This document shows, in pieces, positions 13,932 through 21,904 of a DNA stretch of 28,466 nt; position 1 is the first letter of the stretch; every line of letters begins with the position of its first letter. The DNA lies in contig CAYMDO010000026.1 in NCBI GenBank assembly GCA_964389365.1, positions 1-28,466 on the forward strand, written 5' to 3'. The DNA comes from UBA993 sp964389365. Lineage in GTDB: Bacteria > Bacillota > Dethiobacteria > DTU022. The notes below the pieces were generated by a model that worked only from the letters and a program-made list of their open reading frames with translations, had not been told where the DNA came from and searched no databases. The position numbers were made by a program, and so were the translations under genes.

Positions 13932-14879
13932 TTACTCTTCTCTTTTGTTGAACTTAAAACCCAGTTCTTCCAGCTTTTCTTCAACTTCTCCCAGCGATTT
14001 TTTGCCTAGATTGCGTACTTTCATCATTTCGTTTTCAGTTTTGCGTACAAGCTCTCCGACTGTATTTATTCCGGCCCGCTTGAGACAGTTGTATGAACGC
14101 ACAGTCAAATCGAGCTCCTCGATCGTCATGTCGAGGATCCGTTCCTGCCCTTCTTCATGGTGGAAGGAAGGCATCTTCACTTCCTGATCCTGCTCGGTCA
14201 GGTTAGCAAAAAGCGCAATGTGGGTGCTCAATATTTTTGCTGACAGGCTAATCGCTTCATCCGGCCTGATGCTGCCGTCAGTCCATACTTCGATTGTCAG
14301 CTTGTCATAGTCAGTTTTCATGCCAACCCGGGTATTTTCAACCCGGTAATTGACTTTGCGGATCGGTGAAAACATCGAATCGACAGGTATTACACCGATC
14401 GGCTGCTGCGGGTGCTTGTTGCGCTCTGCCGGCACATACCCGCGGCCGTTGACAGCAGTCATTTCCATATAAATACGGCCATTTTCCTCCAGGGTACAGA
14501 TATGCTGCTCCGTATTTAAGATCTCCACATCAGATGGGGCCTTAATATCCCTGGCCTTAATCGCCCCTGCCTGGTCGATATCGATAACCAGGTTCTGCGG
14601 TCCGTCGCTGTGTATTTTCAGCGAAACAGCCTTCAGGTTGAGAATAATTTCAATCGTGTCTTCGAGCACGCCCGGCAGGTTAGAAAACTCATGCAGCGCA
14701 CCGTCAAACTTAACGTTGGTAATTGCGGCACCCGGTAAAGAAGAAAGCAAAATCCGGCGCAGGGCATTACCGAGCGTCGTCCCGTAACCTCTTTCCAGCG
14801 GCTCAACAACATACCGGCCGTAGTTATTCAGTTCGTTCTTCTCTTCCAATTCAATCTTCGGCTTTTCAATTTCAATCAT
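13932..14879 (-). CDS. rpoA: DNA-directed RNA polymerase subunit alpha
   Basis: RNA polymerase assembly subunit, 315 residues. The N-terminal domain shows RYVVEPLERGYGTTLGNALRRILLSSLPG and VLEDTIEIILNLK, and the C-terminal domain (about 245-310) shows the helix-hairpin-helix YNCLKRAGINTVGELV used for UP-element and activator contacts. The best SD (GGGAGGG, plus 14895-14901) is 15 bases upstream of the ATG and lies in a potential alternating hairpin (14886-14920). Confidence 0.98.
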   Translation of the reverse strand: MIEIEKPKIELEEKNELNNYGRYVVEPLERGYGTTLGNALRRILLSSLPGAAITNVKFDGALHEFSNLPGVLEDTIEIILNLKAVSLKIHSDGPQNLVIDIDQAGAIKARDIKAPSDVEILNTEQHICTLEENGRIYMEMTAVNGRGYVPAERNKHPQQPIGVIPVDSMFSPIRKVNYRVENTRVGMKTDYDKLTIEVWTDGSIRPDEAISLSAKILSTHIALFANLTEQDQEVKMPSFHHEEGQERILDMTIEELDLTVRSYNCLKRAGINTVGELVRKTENEMMKVRNLGKKSLGEVEEKLEELGFKFNKREE

Positions 14880-14885
14880 AGCTCT

Positions 14886-14920
14886 CTCAATTTACCCTCC
14901 CTGCTTGATGTATTGAGGGT
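14886..14920 (-). promoter_or_regulatory. Possible two-state hairpin leader of rpoA
   Basis: On the minus strand ACCCTCAAT (plus 14912-14920) can pair in two exclusive ways. ACCCTC pairs with GAGGGT of the rpoA SD (plus 14894-14899) and would hide it. CTCAAT pairs with ATTGAG (plus 14886-14891), leaving the SD in the loop. The two pairings share the CTC. It lies in the 52-base gap between rpsD and rpoA, and S4 is a known autoregulator elsewhere. Pairing is seen; regulatory use is inference. Confidence 0.35.
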
Positions 14921-14931
14921 TAACAAATTAC

Positions 14932-15558
14932 TTAGCGTGAATAAAGTTCTACGATCAGGTGCTCGGTAACCGGTACGTCAATTTCTTCGCGCTGCGGAAT
15001 CCTGATCACTTTGCCCTGCAATAATTCATGATTTGCTTCCAACCAGTCCACTACGGCATGCTGGTCACGTTCCTCAATAATATGCTTGAATACAGGTTTG
15101 CTCCTGCTTTTTTCACGAACGGCAACTTCATCGCCAACCCTGGTCAGGAAAGACGGTATATCAACCTTGTGCCCGTTAACCTGGAAATGGCCGTGGTTAA
15201 TCAACTGCCTTGCCTCGGTCCGCGACCGGGCCAGGCCCAGGCGGTACACGACGTTGTCCAGGCGGCTTTCAAGCAGCTGTAAAAGAATCTCACCGGTTAC
15301 TCCCCGACGGCGGTCAGCCTCTTTAAAGTAGCGGCGAAACTGCCTTTCAAAGACTCCATAGATCCGGCGGGCTTTTTGCTTTTCACGCAGCTGCTGCCCG
15401 TACTCGGAAAACTTCTGGCGTCCCTGGCCGTGCTCTCCAGGTGGGTAAGCATGGCGTACGACGGCACATTTATCGGTAAAACAGCGGTCCCCTTTCAGGT
15501 ATAGCTTATCTTTTTCCCTGCGGCATAAACGACAAACTGCTTCAGTGTGGCGTCCCAT
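14932..15558 (-). CDS. rpsD: 30S ribosomal protein S4 (zinc form)
   Basis: Primary 16S rRNA-binding assembly protein, 208 residues. The N terminus has four cysteines (Cys9, Cys12, Cys26, Cys31), the zinc-binding C+ form. The S4 RNA-binding domain follows (LESRLDNVVYRLGLARSRTEARQLI). SD AGGAGGTG is about 15 bases before ATG 15558, a long spacing. Located between rpsK and rpoA as usual. Confidence 0.97.
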   Translation of the reverse strand: MGRHTEAVCRLCRREKDKLYLKGDRCFTDKCAVVRHAYPPGEHGQGRQKFSEYGQQLREKQKARRIYGVFERQFRRYFKEADRRRGVTGEILLQLLESRLDNVVYRLGLARSRTEARQLINHGHFQVNGHKVDIPSFLTRVGDEVAVREKSRSKPVFKHIIEERDQHAVVDWLEANHELLQGKVIRIPQREEIDVPVTEHLIVELYSR

Positions 15559-15595
15559 CTTAGCTTAATGTTACACCTCCTTAAAAAATTTATAA

Positions 15596-15988
15596 TTATA
15601 CTCTGCGCCTTTTTGGTGGGCGGCAGCCGTTATGCGGTATTGGCGTAACGTCTTTTATGGCATTGACCTCTAACCCGGTGGCCTGAAGCGAGCGAATCGC
15701 AGCTTCGCGGCCGGCTCCCGGGCCCTTTACAAACACTTCAACATGTCTCATGCCATGCTCCATAGCTACCTTGGCAGCTGCTTCGGCAGCCAACTGCGCG
15801 GCAAAGGGGGTTGATTTGCGGGAACCTTTGTAGCCCACATTGCCTGCACTTGACCAGGATATGGCATTGCCGTCTAAATCGGTTATACTGATGAAAGTAT
15901 TGTTAAAGGTCGATTTGATATGCGCAACACCGCGTTCGATATTCTTTCTTTCACGCCGCTTGGTGCGGGTAACCTTTTTCTTGACCAA
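15596..15988 (-). CDS. rpsK: 30S ribosomal protein S11
   Basis: Platform protein that helps shape the mRNA exit channel, 130 residues. Landmarks are GVAHIKSTFNNTFISITD, GYKGSRKSTPFAAQLAAE, VEVFVKGPGAGREAAIRSL and the end HNGCRPPKRRRV. The start is TTG 15988, preceded by SD GGGAGGA at 11 bases; no ATG or GTG is better placed. Confidence 0.97.
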   Translation of the reverse strand: MVKKKVTRTKRRERKNIERGVAHIKSTFNNTFISITDLDGNAISWSSAGNVGYKGSRKSTPFAAQLAAEAAAKVAMEHGMRHVEVFVKGPGAGREAAIRSLQATGLEVNAIKDVTPIPHNGCRPPKRRRV

Positions 15989-16020
15989 TTTTTGCTTCTT
16001 CCTCCCTTCTTAACGGCAGC

Positions 16021-16392
16021 TTAGCTTTTACGGCGGACACCGACTGTCTTGCGCGGCCCTTTTCGGGTACGGGCGTTGTTTTTCGTCTTCTGCCCCCGAA
16101 CCGGCATTCCGCGGCGGTGCCTGATGCCGCGATAGCAGCCAATTTCTACCAAGCGCTTAATGTTCAGGGCAACCTCCCGCCTTAAATCGCCTTCGACAGC
16201 GTAGTTCTTGTCGATAAATTCGCGCAGGCGGCCCAATTCGTCTTCCGTAAGATCTTTAACCCGCGTATCGGGGTTAACCCCGGTATGCTCAAGAATATCG
16301 TGCGCCCGGTTACCACCGATACCGTAAATATAGGTCAGCGCAACTTCAACTCGTTTGTCACGCGGTAAATCTACACCTGCAATCCTGGCCAA
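16021..16392 (-). CDS. rpsM: 30S ribosomal protein S13
   Basis: Head protein contacting P-site tRNA and bridging to the large subunit, 123 residues. It begins ARIAGVDLPRDKRVEVALTY and has GCYRGIRHRRGMPVRGQKTKNNARTRKGP at the C terminus. The start is TTG 16392 behind SD AGGAGGTG at 10 bases. First gene of the alpha set proper. Confidence 0.97.
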   Translation of the reverse strand: MARIAGVDLPRDKRVEVALTYIYGIGGNRAHDILEHTGVNPDTRVKDLTEDELGRLREFIDKNYAVEGDLRREVALNIKRLVEIGCYRGIRHRRGMPVRGQKTKNNARTRKGPRKTVGVRRKS

Positions 16393-16432
16393 TCGAGTAA
16401 CACCTCCTTAATATTAATACCCTCCCCCGGCA

Positions 16433-16546
16433 TTACCCCTGGCGCTGCTTATGCTTCGGGTTCTGGCAGATAATGACAACCCTGCCTTTGCGCCGGATAA
16501 TTTTGCACTTCTCACACATTTTTTTTACTGAGGGCCTCACCTTCAC
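16433..16546 (-). CDS. rpmJ: 50S ribosomal protein L36
   Basis: A 37-residue protein found by direct translation; the GTG start at 16546 follows SD GGAGG (plus 16557-16561) at 10 bases. It starts MKVRPSVKKMCEKCK and ends QNPKHKQRQG. Cys11, Cys14, Cys27 and His32 form the zinc site, so this is the zinc-binding C+ type. It lies between infA and rpsM as expected. Confidence 0.95.
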   Translation of the reverse strand: MKVRPSVKKMCEKCKIIRRKGRVVIICQNPKHKQRQG

Positions 16547-16561
16547 AACTGTTCAGCCTCC

Positions 16562-16783
16562 TTACTTGTAACGATAGGTAATGCGCCCCCGAGTTAAATC
16601 GTAAGGCGATAATTCTACCAGGACACGGTCGCCCGGTAAAATGCGGATAAAATTCATCCTGATCTTTCCCGAGACATGGGCCAGCACCTTGTGTCCATTT
16701 TTCAGCTCAACCCTGAACATGGCATTCGGCAGCGGTTCCACGACTGTGCCTTCAACTTCTACAACATCTTTCTTTTTACTCAT
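16562..16783 (-). CDS. infA: Translation initiation factor IF-1
   Basis: S1-like OB-fold factor that blocks the A site during initiation, 73 residues. Typical blocks are EGTVVEPLPNAMFRVELKNG, HVSGKIRMNFIRILPGDRVLVE and LTRGRITYRYK. SD AGGAGG precedes ATG 16783, and the upstream KOW gene ends 6 bases earlier. Confidence 0.97.
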   Translation of the reverse strand: MSKKKDVVEVEGTVVEPLPNAMFRVELKNGHKVLAHVSGKIRMNFIRILPGDRVLVELSPYDLTRGRITYRYK

Positions 16784-16789
16784 TTCACC

Positions 16790-17077
16790 TTAAACCTCCT
16801 CTTCGGGAGCTCCTTCAACCGGAGTTAACTCTTTGATCAGGCGGATTATCCGGCTGTCACGCAGCTTATCCGCTCCGTCAGGCCCTCCCAGATCAGCCCT
16901 GCGATCGTAGCGCTGCAGGTGAGCCTTGTTTTTCTTTTTCGGCTTCTCCAGAGGCCTGCAGTACCCGTCAACCAGGAGAACGGTCCTTTGATCGATCTCC
17001 CGCAGTACGAGGTAGTGTTTACCTTTATCCCTGCCGGCCACAGAACGGACCAGCTGCCCCGGTTTTAGCTCAACCAC
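16790..17077 (-). CDS. KOW-domain RNA-binding protein (L14e/L6e-like)
   Basis: Small basic protein of 95 residues with an N-terminal KOW motif (PGQLVRSVAGRDKGKHYLVL) and a lysine-rich patch (PKKKNKAH). Homologues sit between map and infA in many Bacillota (ybzG position in Bacillus) and are assumed to bind RNA; the exact role is not known. GTG 17077 was chosen because SD AAGGGGGG is 7 bases upstream. A TTG at 17098 would extend the protein by 7 residues but would have no SD and would overlap map. Confidence 0.88.
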   Translation of the reverse strand: MVELKPGQLVRSVAGRDKGKHYLVLREIDQRTVLLVDGYCRPLEKPKKKNKAHLQRYDRRADLGGPDGADKLRDSRIIRLIKELTPVEGAPEEEV

Positions 17078-17090
17078 TGCTTTACCCCCC

Positions 17091-17846
17091 TTAACCAAGG
17101 TTGGAAGAGGTCAGTACTTCGGGTCCGTTTTCACCGAGTGCCACGGTATGCTCAAAATGAGCAGAAAGGCTGCCATCGGCTGTCACAACTGTCCACTGAT
17201 CTTCCAGCACCTGTATTTCCCAGGTGCCGATGTTAACCATCGGTTCGATCGCAAGCACCAGCCCGGGCTGCAAAACGGGGCCGTGTCCCGGCATCCCGAA
17301 ATTCGGCACCTGCGGCTCCTCGTGCATCTCCTGGCCGATTCCATGGCCAACGTAGTTGCGGACCACCGAAAAAGAGTTCTTTTCCACGTAAGCCTGAACC
17401 GCGTGAGAGAGGTCGGAAAGCCTGGCGCCGTGGTGCATTGCCTCGATTGCCTTCTGCAAAGAGGTTCTGGTAACATCTATTAACTTCCGGGCGTTTTTGT
17501 CTATCCCGCCAACCGGAAAAGTGGCGGCAGCATCGCCGTAATAACCTTTAAGGCGGACACCGACGTCAATGCTGATTATATCGCCCTCTTCAAGCCGGCG
17601 CAACCCGGGTATGCCGTGCACCACCTGATCATTGACGGAGGTGCAGATCGATGCCGGGAAACTATGATATCCGAGAAAGGCAGGCTCTGCCTTGTGCCTG
17701 CGGATCTCTTTTTCGGCGATCTTATCCAGCATTGCGGTGGTAATGCCAACCGTGATCGCTTTTTCGAGTTCTGCCAGCACCGAGGCCACTATCCGGCCCG
17801 CTTCGCGCATCTGGTTTATTTCCCGTTTCGATTTTAACTTAACCAT
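17091..17846 (-). CDS. map: Type I methionine aminopeptidase
   Basis: Removes initiator methionine from nascent proteins. Its 251 residues include all five metal ligands: Asp94 (SIDVG), Asp105 (GDAA), His168 (GHGIG), Glu201 (IEPM) and Glu232 (FEHT), plus His77 (VVHGIP). It starts just 9 bases after the secY stop without a clear SD, suggesting coupling. adk, which normally separates secY and map, is missing. Confidence 0.97.
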   Translation of the reverse strand: MVKLKSKREINQMREAGRIVASVLAELEKAITVGITTAMLDKIAEKEIRRHKAEPAFLGYHSFPASICTSVNDQVVHGIPGLRRLEEGDIISIDVGVRLKGYYGDAAATFPVGGIDKNARKLIDVTRTSLQKAIEAMHHGARLSDLSHAVQAYVEKNSFSVVRNYVGHGIGQEMHEEPQVPNFGMPGHGPVLQPGLVLAIEPMVNIGTWEIQVLEDQWTVVTADGSLSAHFEHTVALGENGPEVLTSSNLG

Positions 17847-17855
17847 TTGTGATCT

Positions 17856-19112
17856 CTATTTCATGAAACCACGGTAGCTGCGCATCAGCATATGGCTCTC
17901 GATCTGTTTAAAGGTTTCAAGAACCACACCGACAACGATAATCAAACCAGTTCCGCCGAAAACAATGCTCATACCGGTTACCCTTTCCATGATGATCGGG
18001 AAAACCGCGATAAAAGCCAGTGAAAATGCGCCGGCAGTTGTCAGCCTCGAGGTTACCCGGGCCAGGTACTCGGCAGTCGGCCGTCCCGGGCGCAGGCCGG
18101 GAATAAAACCACCGTATTTCTTGATATTACTGGCCACCTGGAACGGATCGAACTGAACCGCAGTGTAAAAATAGGTAAACAGTATAATCAGGATAATATA
18201 TAAAACCAGGTTCAGGGTGCTTCCCCATCCGAGCATATCGGCAAGTTTCTGCGCAATCGGATGCTGAATGAAGCTGACCAGGGTCTGCGGAAGGCTTAAC
18301 AGCACCGAAGCGAAAATTACCGGGATAACACCAGCCTGGTTAACTTTCATAGGAATGTGTGTTGCCTGGCCGCCATACATCTTGCGGCCGACCACGCGCT
18401 TGCTGTATTGCACGTTAATCCGCCGCTGCCCCTGGTCAAGGCCGATAATCCCCACAATCAGTCCAAGGAGCACCAGGATAACAACCCCGATAACCAGCAT
18501 ATTGATCTGGCCGATGCGCAGCTGTTCAGCTGCCAGCGCCACGCCAATCGGAAAACCGGCAATGATCCCGGCAAAGATAATCAGCGAAATGCCGTTGCCG
18601 ATCCCCTTTTCGGTAATCAGCTCGCCCATCCACATCAAAAAAGCGGTTCCGGCGGTCATGGAGACTATAATCGTTACATAGGAAAGAGCCGTTTTGTCAA
18701 TAACCGCATCCCCGGCAATCAACGTCGACAGGCCAAGGGCCTGGATCACCGCAAGCACAACGGTTCCATAGCGGGTTATCTGCGATATTTTCTTGCGCCC
18801 TTCCGGCCCTTCCTGGCTCCACTCCTTCAGCTTGGGGATTACGATAGTCATCAGGTTCATGATAATCGAGGCGTTGATATAAGGCATAATCCCCAATGCA
18901 AAGATCGTAAATTTTTCCAGGTTGCCGCCGCCGATTATGTTTACAAACCCAAAAATCGTATCGGACTGGAAAAATTCAGCCAGCCGGGACGCATCAACAC
19001 CCGGAACGGGGATCGCCGAGCCAACCCGGAAAACAACGAACATCGCCAGGGTAAAAAGCAACCTCTGCCTCAGTTCTTTAATGCGCCATGCAGTGCGTAC
19101 TGTTTCCAGCAA
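17856..19112 (-). CDS. secY: Protein translocase subunit SecY
   Basis: Central channel of the Sec translocon, 418 residues with about ten membrane segments. Landmarks are FRVGSAIPVPGVD near the start, IFALGIMPYINASIIMNLM, GGQATHIPMKVNQAGVIPVIFA and FIPGLRPGRPTAEYL. The start is TTG 19112 with an almost complete anti-SD match (GAGGTGATCT) just upstream, 1 base after the rplO stop. Last gene of the spc set. Confidence 0.97.
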   Translation of the reverse strand: MLETVRTAWRIKELRQRLLFTLAMFVVFRVGSAIPVPGVDASRLAEFFQSDTIFGFVNIIGGGNLEKFTIFALGIMPYINASIIMNLMTIVIPKLKEWSQEGPEGRKKISQITRYGTVVLAVIQALGLSTLIAGDAVIDKTALSYVTIIVSMTAGTAFLMWMGELITEKGIGNGISLIIFAGIIAGFPIGVALAAEQLRIGQINMLVIGVVILVLLGLIVGIIGLDQGQRRINVQYSKRVVGRKMYGGQATHIPMKVNQAGVIPVIFASVLLSLPQTLVSFIQHPIAQKLADMLGWGSTLNLVLYIILIILFTYFYTAVQFDPFQVASNIKKYGGFIPGLRPGRPTAEYLARVTSRLTTAGAFSLAFIAVFPIIMERVTGMSIVFGGTGLIIVVGVVLETFKQIESHMLMRSYRGFMK

Positions 19113-19113
19113 C

Positions 19114-19554
19114 TTAGATCACCTCTGCCTTCCCGCCGGCTGCTTCAACCTTCTCCAGGGCCTGCTTGCTGAAACGGTTGGCCCTGACTTCCAGTTTGCG
19201 ATCCAGTTCGCCGTTGCCGAGAACTTTAAGCGGATCGCTTAAATTTTTAATCAGCCCCGCCTGATAAAGCATTTCCCGGGTAATAACAGTACCGTGGTCA
19301 AAAGCGGCTAGGTCGCTGACATTAACAATATTCCACTTCTGCTTAAAGATATTTGTAAATCCGCGCTTCGGCAGGCGCTGGAAATACGGCATCTGCCCAC
19401 CTTCAAACCCGCGGCGGATGCCTGAACCGGTCCGTGACTTCTGGCCTTTTTGTCCGCGACCGGCTGTTTTGCCCAGCCCTGAAGCCATTCCTCTTCCTTT
19501 ACGCTTAGCCGCTTTACTGGCTCCCTCAGGAGGCCTTAATTCGTGTAAACGCAT
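19114..19554 (-). CDS. rplO: 50S ribosomal protein L15
   Basis: Late-assembly large-subunit protein, 146 residues. The glycine- and arginine-rich N-terminal region is present (GRGMASGLGKTAGRGQKGQ, then RTGSGIRRGFEGGQMP), followed by RLPKRGF and the globular end. SD GGAGGTG sits before ATG 19554. Confidence 0.97.
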   Translation of the reverse strand: MRLHELRPPEGASKAAKRKGRGMASGLGKTAGRGQKGQKSRTGSGIRRGFEGGQMPYFQRLPKRGFTNIFKQKWNIVNVSDLAAFDHGTVITREMLYQAGLIKNLSDPLKVLGNGELDRKLEVRANRFSKQALEKVEAAGGKAEVI

Positions 19555-19588
19555 CGGCTACACCTCCCATAATGCCACTCTCTCAATA

Positions 19589-19774
19589 TTACTTGCATTC
19601 CTCGACTGTTACCAGGTAACTTATTGCCTTGGCCATTCCCCTGATCGGATCCGTAGCGTCATGAATAACTGTCTGGCCGATCTTCCTTAAACCAAGCGCC
19701 TTTGTAGTCCGGCGGTGGCTTGGCTTACAGGCCAGCGGGCTGCGAACCAGGGTAATCGATATTTTTTTTGCCAT
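19589..19774 (-). CDS. rpmD: 50S ribosomal protein L30
   Basis: A 61-residue protein with the typical ISITLVRSPLACKPSHRRT start and LGLRKIGQTVIHDAT block. SD AAGGAG precedes ATG 19774. Between rpsE and rplO in standard spc order. Confidence 0.96.
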   Translation of the reverse strand: MAKKISITLVRSPLACKPSHRRTTKALGLRKIGQTVIHDATDPIRGMAKAISYLVTVEECK

Positions 19775-19788
19775 AGCTCTGATTCTCC

Positions 19789-20286
19789 TTAACCGAGCAG
19801 CTTCTCAATTTCAATGCCGCGTACCGCGCTTACTTCTTCTGCCCGTTTTAGCGATTTCAAACCCTCAATAGTTGCTCCGACGATATTTATTGCGTTTGAT
19901 GAGCCGAGAGATTTGGTTAGGATATCCCTGACTCCGGCCAGTTCCAGTACGGCACGTACCGGGCCGCCGGCAATTACACCGGTACCTTCTGAAGCAGGTT
20001 TCAGCATAACCCGGCCTGCACCGAACCGGCCGACTATCGGGTGGGTAATAGTGGTCCCGGCCATGGGAACGCGGATCAGGTTTTTCTTTGCTTCTTCAAT
20101 CCCTTTTCGGATTGCTTCCGGCACTTCGCCGGCTTTGCCAATGCCGGTGCCGACAACGCCATGCTGGTCGCCGATTACGACAAGCGCGCTGAAGCTGAAA
20201 CGGCGTCCGCCTTTGACAACCTTGGCTACGCGGTTAACCTGCACTACTTTTTCAACTAACTCCTGTGATGGTTCAATCTTTGACAC
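19789..20286 (-). CDS. rpsE: 30S ribosomal protein S5
   Basis: Decoding-fidelity protein of about 165 residues. It has NRVAKVVKGGRRFSFSALVVIGD, the GIGKAGEVPEAIRKGIEEAKK helix and PASEGTGVIAGGPVRAVLELAGV. GTG 20286 is preferred because the SD GGGGGAG is then 8 bases away. An in-frame GTG at 20295 would abut the SD but adds only three residues, so the exact start is uncertain. Confidence 0.96.
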   Translation of the reverse strand: MSKIEPSQELVEKVVQVNRVAKVVKGGRRFSFSALVVIGDQHGVVGTGIGKAGEVPEAIRKGIEEAKKNLIRVPMAGTTITHPIVGRFGAGRVMLKPASEGTGVIAGGPVRAVLELAGVRDILTKSLGSSNAINIVGATIEGLKSLKRAEEVSAVRGIEIEKLLG

Positions 20287-20304
20287 CCTTGCCACTCCCC
20301 CTTT

Positions 20305-20673
20305 CTAAAAGATTAACCCGTTCTCGCGGGCTCCTTCTGCCAGTTCCTTGACCCGTCCGTGATAAAGGTAGCCGCCACGGTCAAAAACAACCTCCTTGAT
20401 CCCCTTGCCGACTGCGCGGCGGGCCAGGAGAGCCCCTACTTTATGCGCTGCTTCCTTGTTCCCCCCGTTGGGATGGTCAGCACGCATCGTCGGCTCAAGG
20501 CTGGAGGCGGCAGCCAGGGTGTTGCCGGCAAGATCATCAATCAACTGGGCATAAATATGCTTGCTGCTGCGAAACACGTTAAGGCGCGGGCGTTCCGCAG
20601 TGCCGCTAATCTTGTTGCGCACCCGCTGCTGACGCTTTTTCCGGCTGATAAAACGATAATATGCCTTCTGCAA
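20305..20673 (-). CDS. rplR: 50S ribosomal protein L18
   Basis: 5S rRNA-binding protein, 122 residues. Landmarks are RPRLNVFRSSKHIYAQLIDD, AHKVGALLARRA and VVFDRGGYLYHGRVKELAEGARENGL. The start is TTG 20673 behind SD GGAGGTG at 9 bases; no ATG fits. Confidence 0.97.
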   Translation of the reverse strand: MQKAYYRFISRKKRQQRVRNKISGTAERPRLNVFRSSKHIYAQLIDDLAGNTLAAASSLEPTMRADHPNGGNKEAAHKVGALLARRAVGKGIKEVVFDRGGYLYHGRVKELAEGARENGLIF

Positions 20674-20694
20674 TTGTATACACCTCCAAGCGGC

Positions 20695-21231
20695 TTATTT
20701 GCCGGATTTACCGACTTTCTGGCGAACTTTTTCGCCTTCGTAACGGATACCCTTGCCCTTGTAGGGTTCCGGGGGGAAGGTTCTGCGAATCACCGCAGCA
20801 AGGTTCCCCACTTTTTGCTTGTCAATCCCCCTGACCACAATCCTGGTCGGGCTGGGCACTTCAATTTCCATATCCGTCCCGGGGTCAAATTCAACGGGAT
20901 GCGAATAACCCACGTTAAGCAACAGCTTCGCACCCTGCATGGAGGCTTTATAGCCAACTCCTACCAGCTCAAGGTTACGGCTGTATCCTTCGGTAACGCC
21001 GACGACCATATTGTCGATTAACGTGCGGACCAAACCGTGCAGCGCACGGTGCTGGGGGTTGTCAGTCGGTCTTTTTACCAAAATCTGGCCATCTTCCCGC
21101 TCAATAATCATTTCTCGCGGCAACTCCCGCGAAAGCTGCCCCTTGGGGCCTTTAACCGTGATATTATTGCCGTCAAGCTGCACATCGACTGTATCGGGCA
21201 GCATGACCGGCTTTCTGCCGGTTCGAGACAT
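20695..21231 (-). CDS. rplF: 50S ribosomal protein L6
   Basis: Large-subunit protein near the sarcin-ricin loop, 178 residues. It has the two repeated L6 domains, LVRTLIDNMVVGVTEGYSRNLELVGVGYKA in the middle and PEPYKGKGIRYEGE near the end. SD GGAGG is 7 bases before ATG 21231. Confidence 0.97.
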   Translation of the reverse strand: MSRTGRKPVMLPDTVDVQLDGNNITVKGPKGQLSRELPREMIIEREDGQILVKRPTDNPQHRALHGLVRTLIDNMVVGVTEGYSRNLELVGVGYKASMQGAKLLLNVGYSHPVEFDPGTDMEIEVPSPTRIVVRGIDKQKVGNLAAVIRRTFPPEPYKGKGIRYEGEKVRQKVGKSGK

Positions 21232-21251
21232 CGGTAAACCTCCTCGCTATG

Positions 21252-21653
21252 CTACCAGATGTAGCATATAACTTCTCCGCCGCTGCCCGTATCACGAGCC
21301 TGGCGATCGCTCATCAAACCCTGTGAGGTCGAAATAACGGCTATTCCCAAACCTCCGAGGACCTTGGGCAGTTCATCCTTATTTACGTACACCCGTAAAC
21401 CGGGCTTGCTGATCCGCTTCAGGCCGCTGATGATCCTTTCCTGGTTCGGCCCGTATTTTAAGTGCAGGCGCAAAATGCCCTGCTTGTTGTCTTTGATCAG
21501 CTCGTAATCTTTGATAAACCCTTCCTGCTTCATGATCGCCGCGATTGAACGCTTGACGTTCGAAGCAGGGACTTCAACTGATTTATGCCGTACATTATTG
21601 GCATTACGCACTCTCGTCAGCATATCGGCAATCGGATCTGTCATCATTGGCAA
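21252..21653 (-). CDS. rpsH: 30S ribosomal protein S8
   Basis: Central-domain 16S rRNA-binding protein and, in other bacteria, the spc operon repressor. Contains TDPIADMLTRVRNAN and the end GIAVISTSQGLMSDRQARDTGSGGEVICYIW. TTG 21653 has SD AGGAGG at 6 bases. ATGs at 21647 and 21644 would be 12-15 bases from it but match the family's MTDPIAD start, so the start is ambiguous by 2-3 residues. Confidence 0.97.
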   Translation of the reverse strand: MPMMTDPIADMLTRVRNANNVRHKSVEVPASNVKRSIAAIMKQEGFIKDYELIKDNKQGILRLHLKYGPNQERIISGLKRISKPGLRVYVNKDELPKVLGGLGIAVISTSQGLMSDRQARDTGSGGEVICYIW

Positions 21654-21682
21654 TCACAACCTCCTCTCGTTCTCTCATCATC

Positions 21683-21868
21683 CTACCAGCTGGCTTTTTT
21701 GATACCAGGTATTTTCCCCTCGTTGGCCAGATGACGAAAGCAAAGGCGGCACAGGCCGAATTTGCGTAAGTAAGCCCTCGGTCGGCCGCAGATATGGCAG
21801 CGATTATAATGGCGGACTGAGAATTTTGGCTCTCTCTTGGCCTTGGCGATTAAAGATTTCTTGGCCAT
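21683..21868 (-). CDS. rpsN: 30S ribosomal protein S14, zinc (type Z) form
   Basis: Short 61-residue S14 with a four-cysteine zinc site (Cys24, Cys27, Cys40, Cys43) in RCHICGRPRAY and LCRLCFRHLA. The zinc form is typical of Bacillota. SD AAGGAGGG is 5 bases before ATG 21868. Confidence 0.97.
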   Translation of the reverse strand: MAKKSLIAKAKREPKFSVRHYNRCHICGRPRAYLRKFGLCRLCFRHLANEGKIPGIKKASW

Positions 21869-21904
21869 CCTTTCCCTCCTTAAACTTGCGCGTTCGCTTC
21901 TGCT

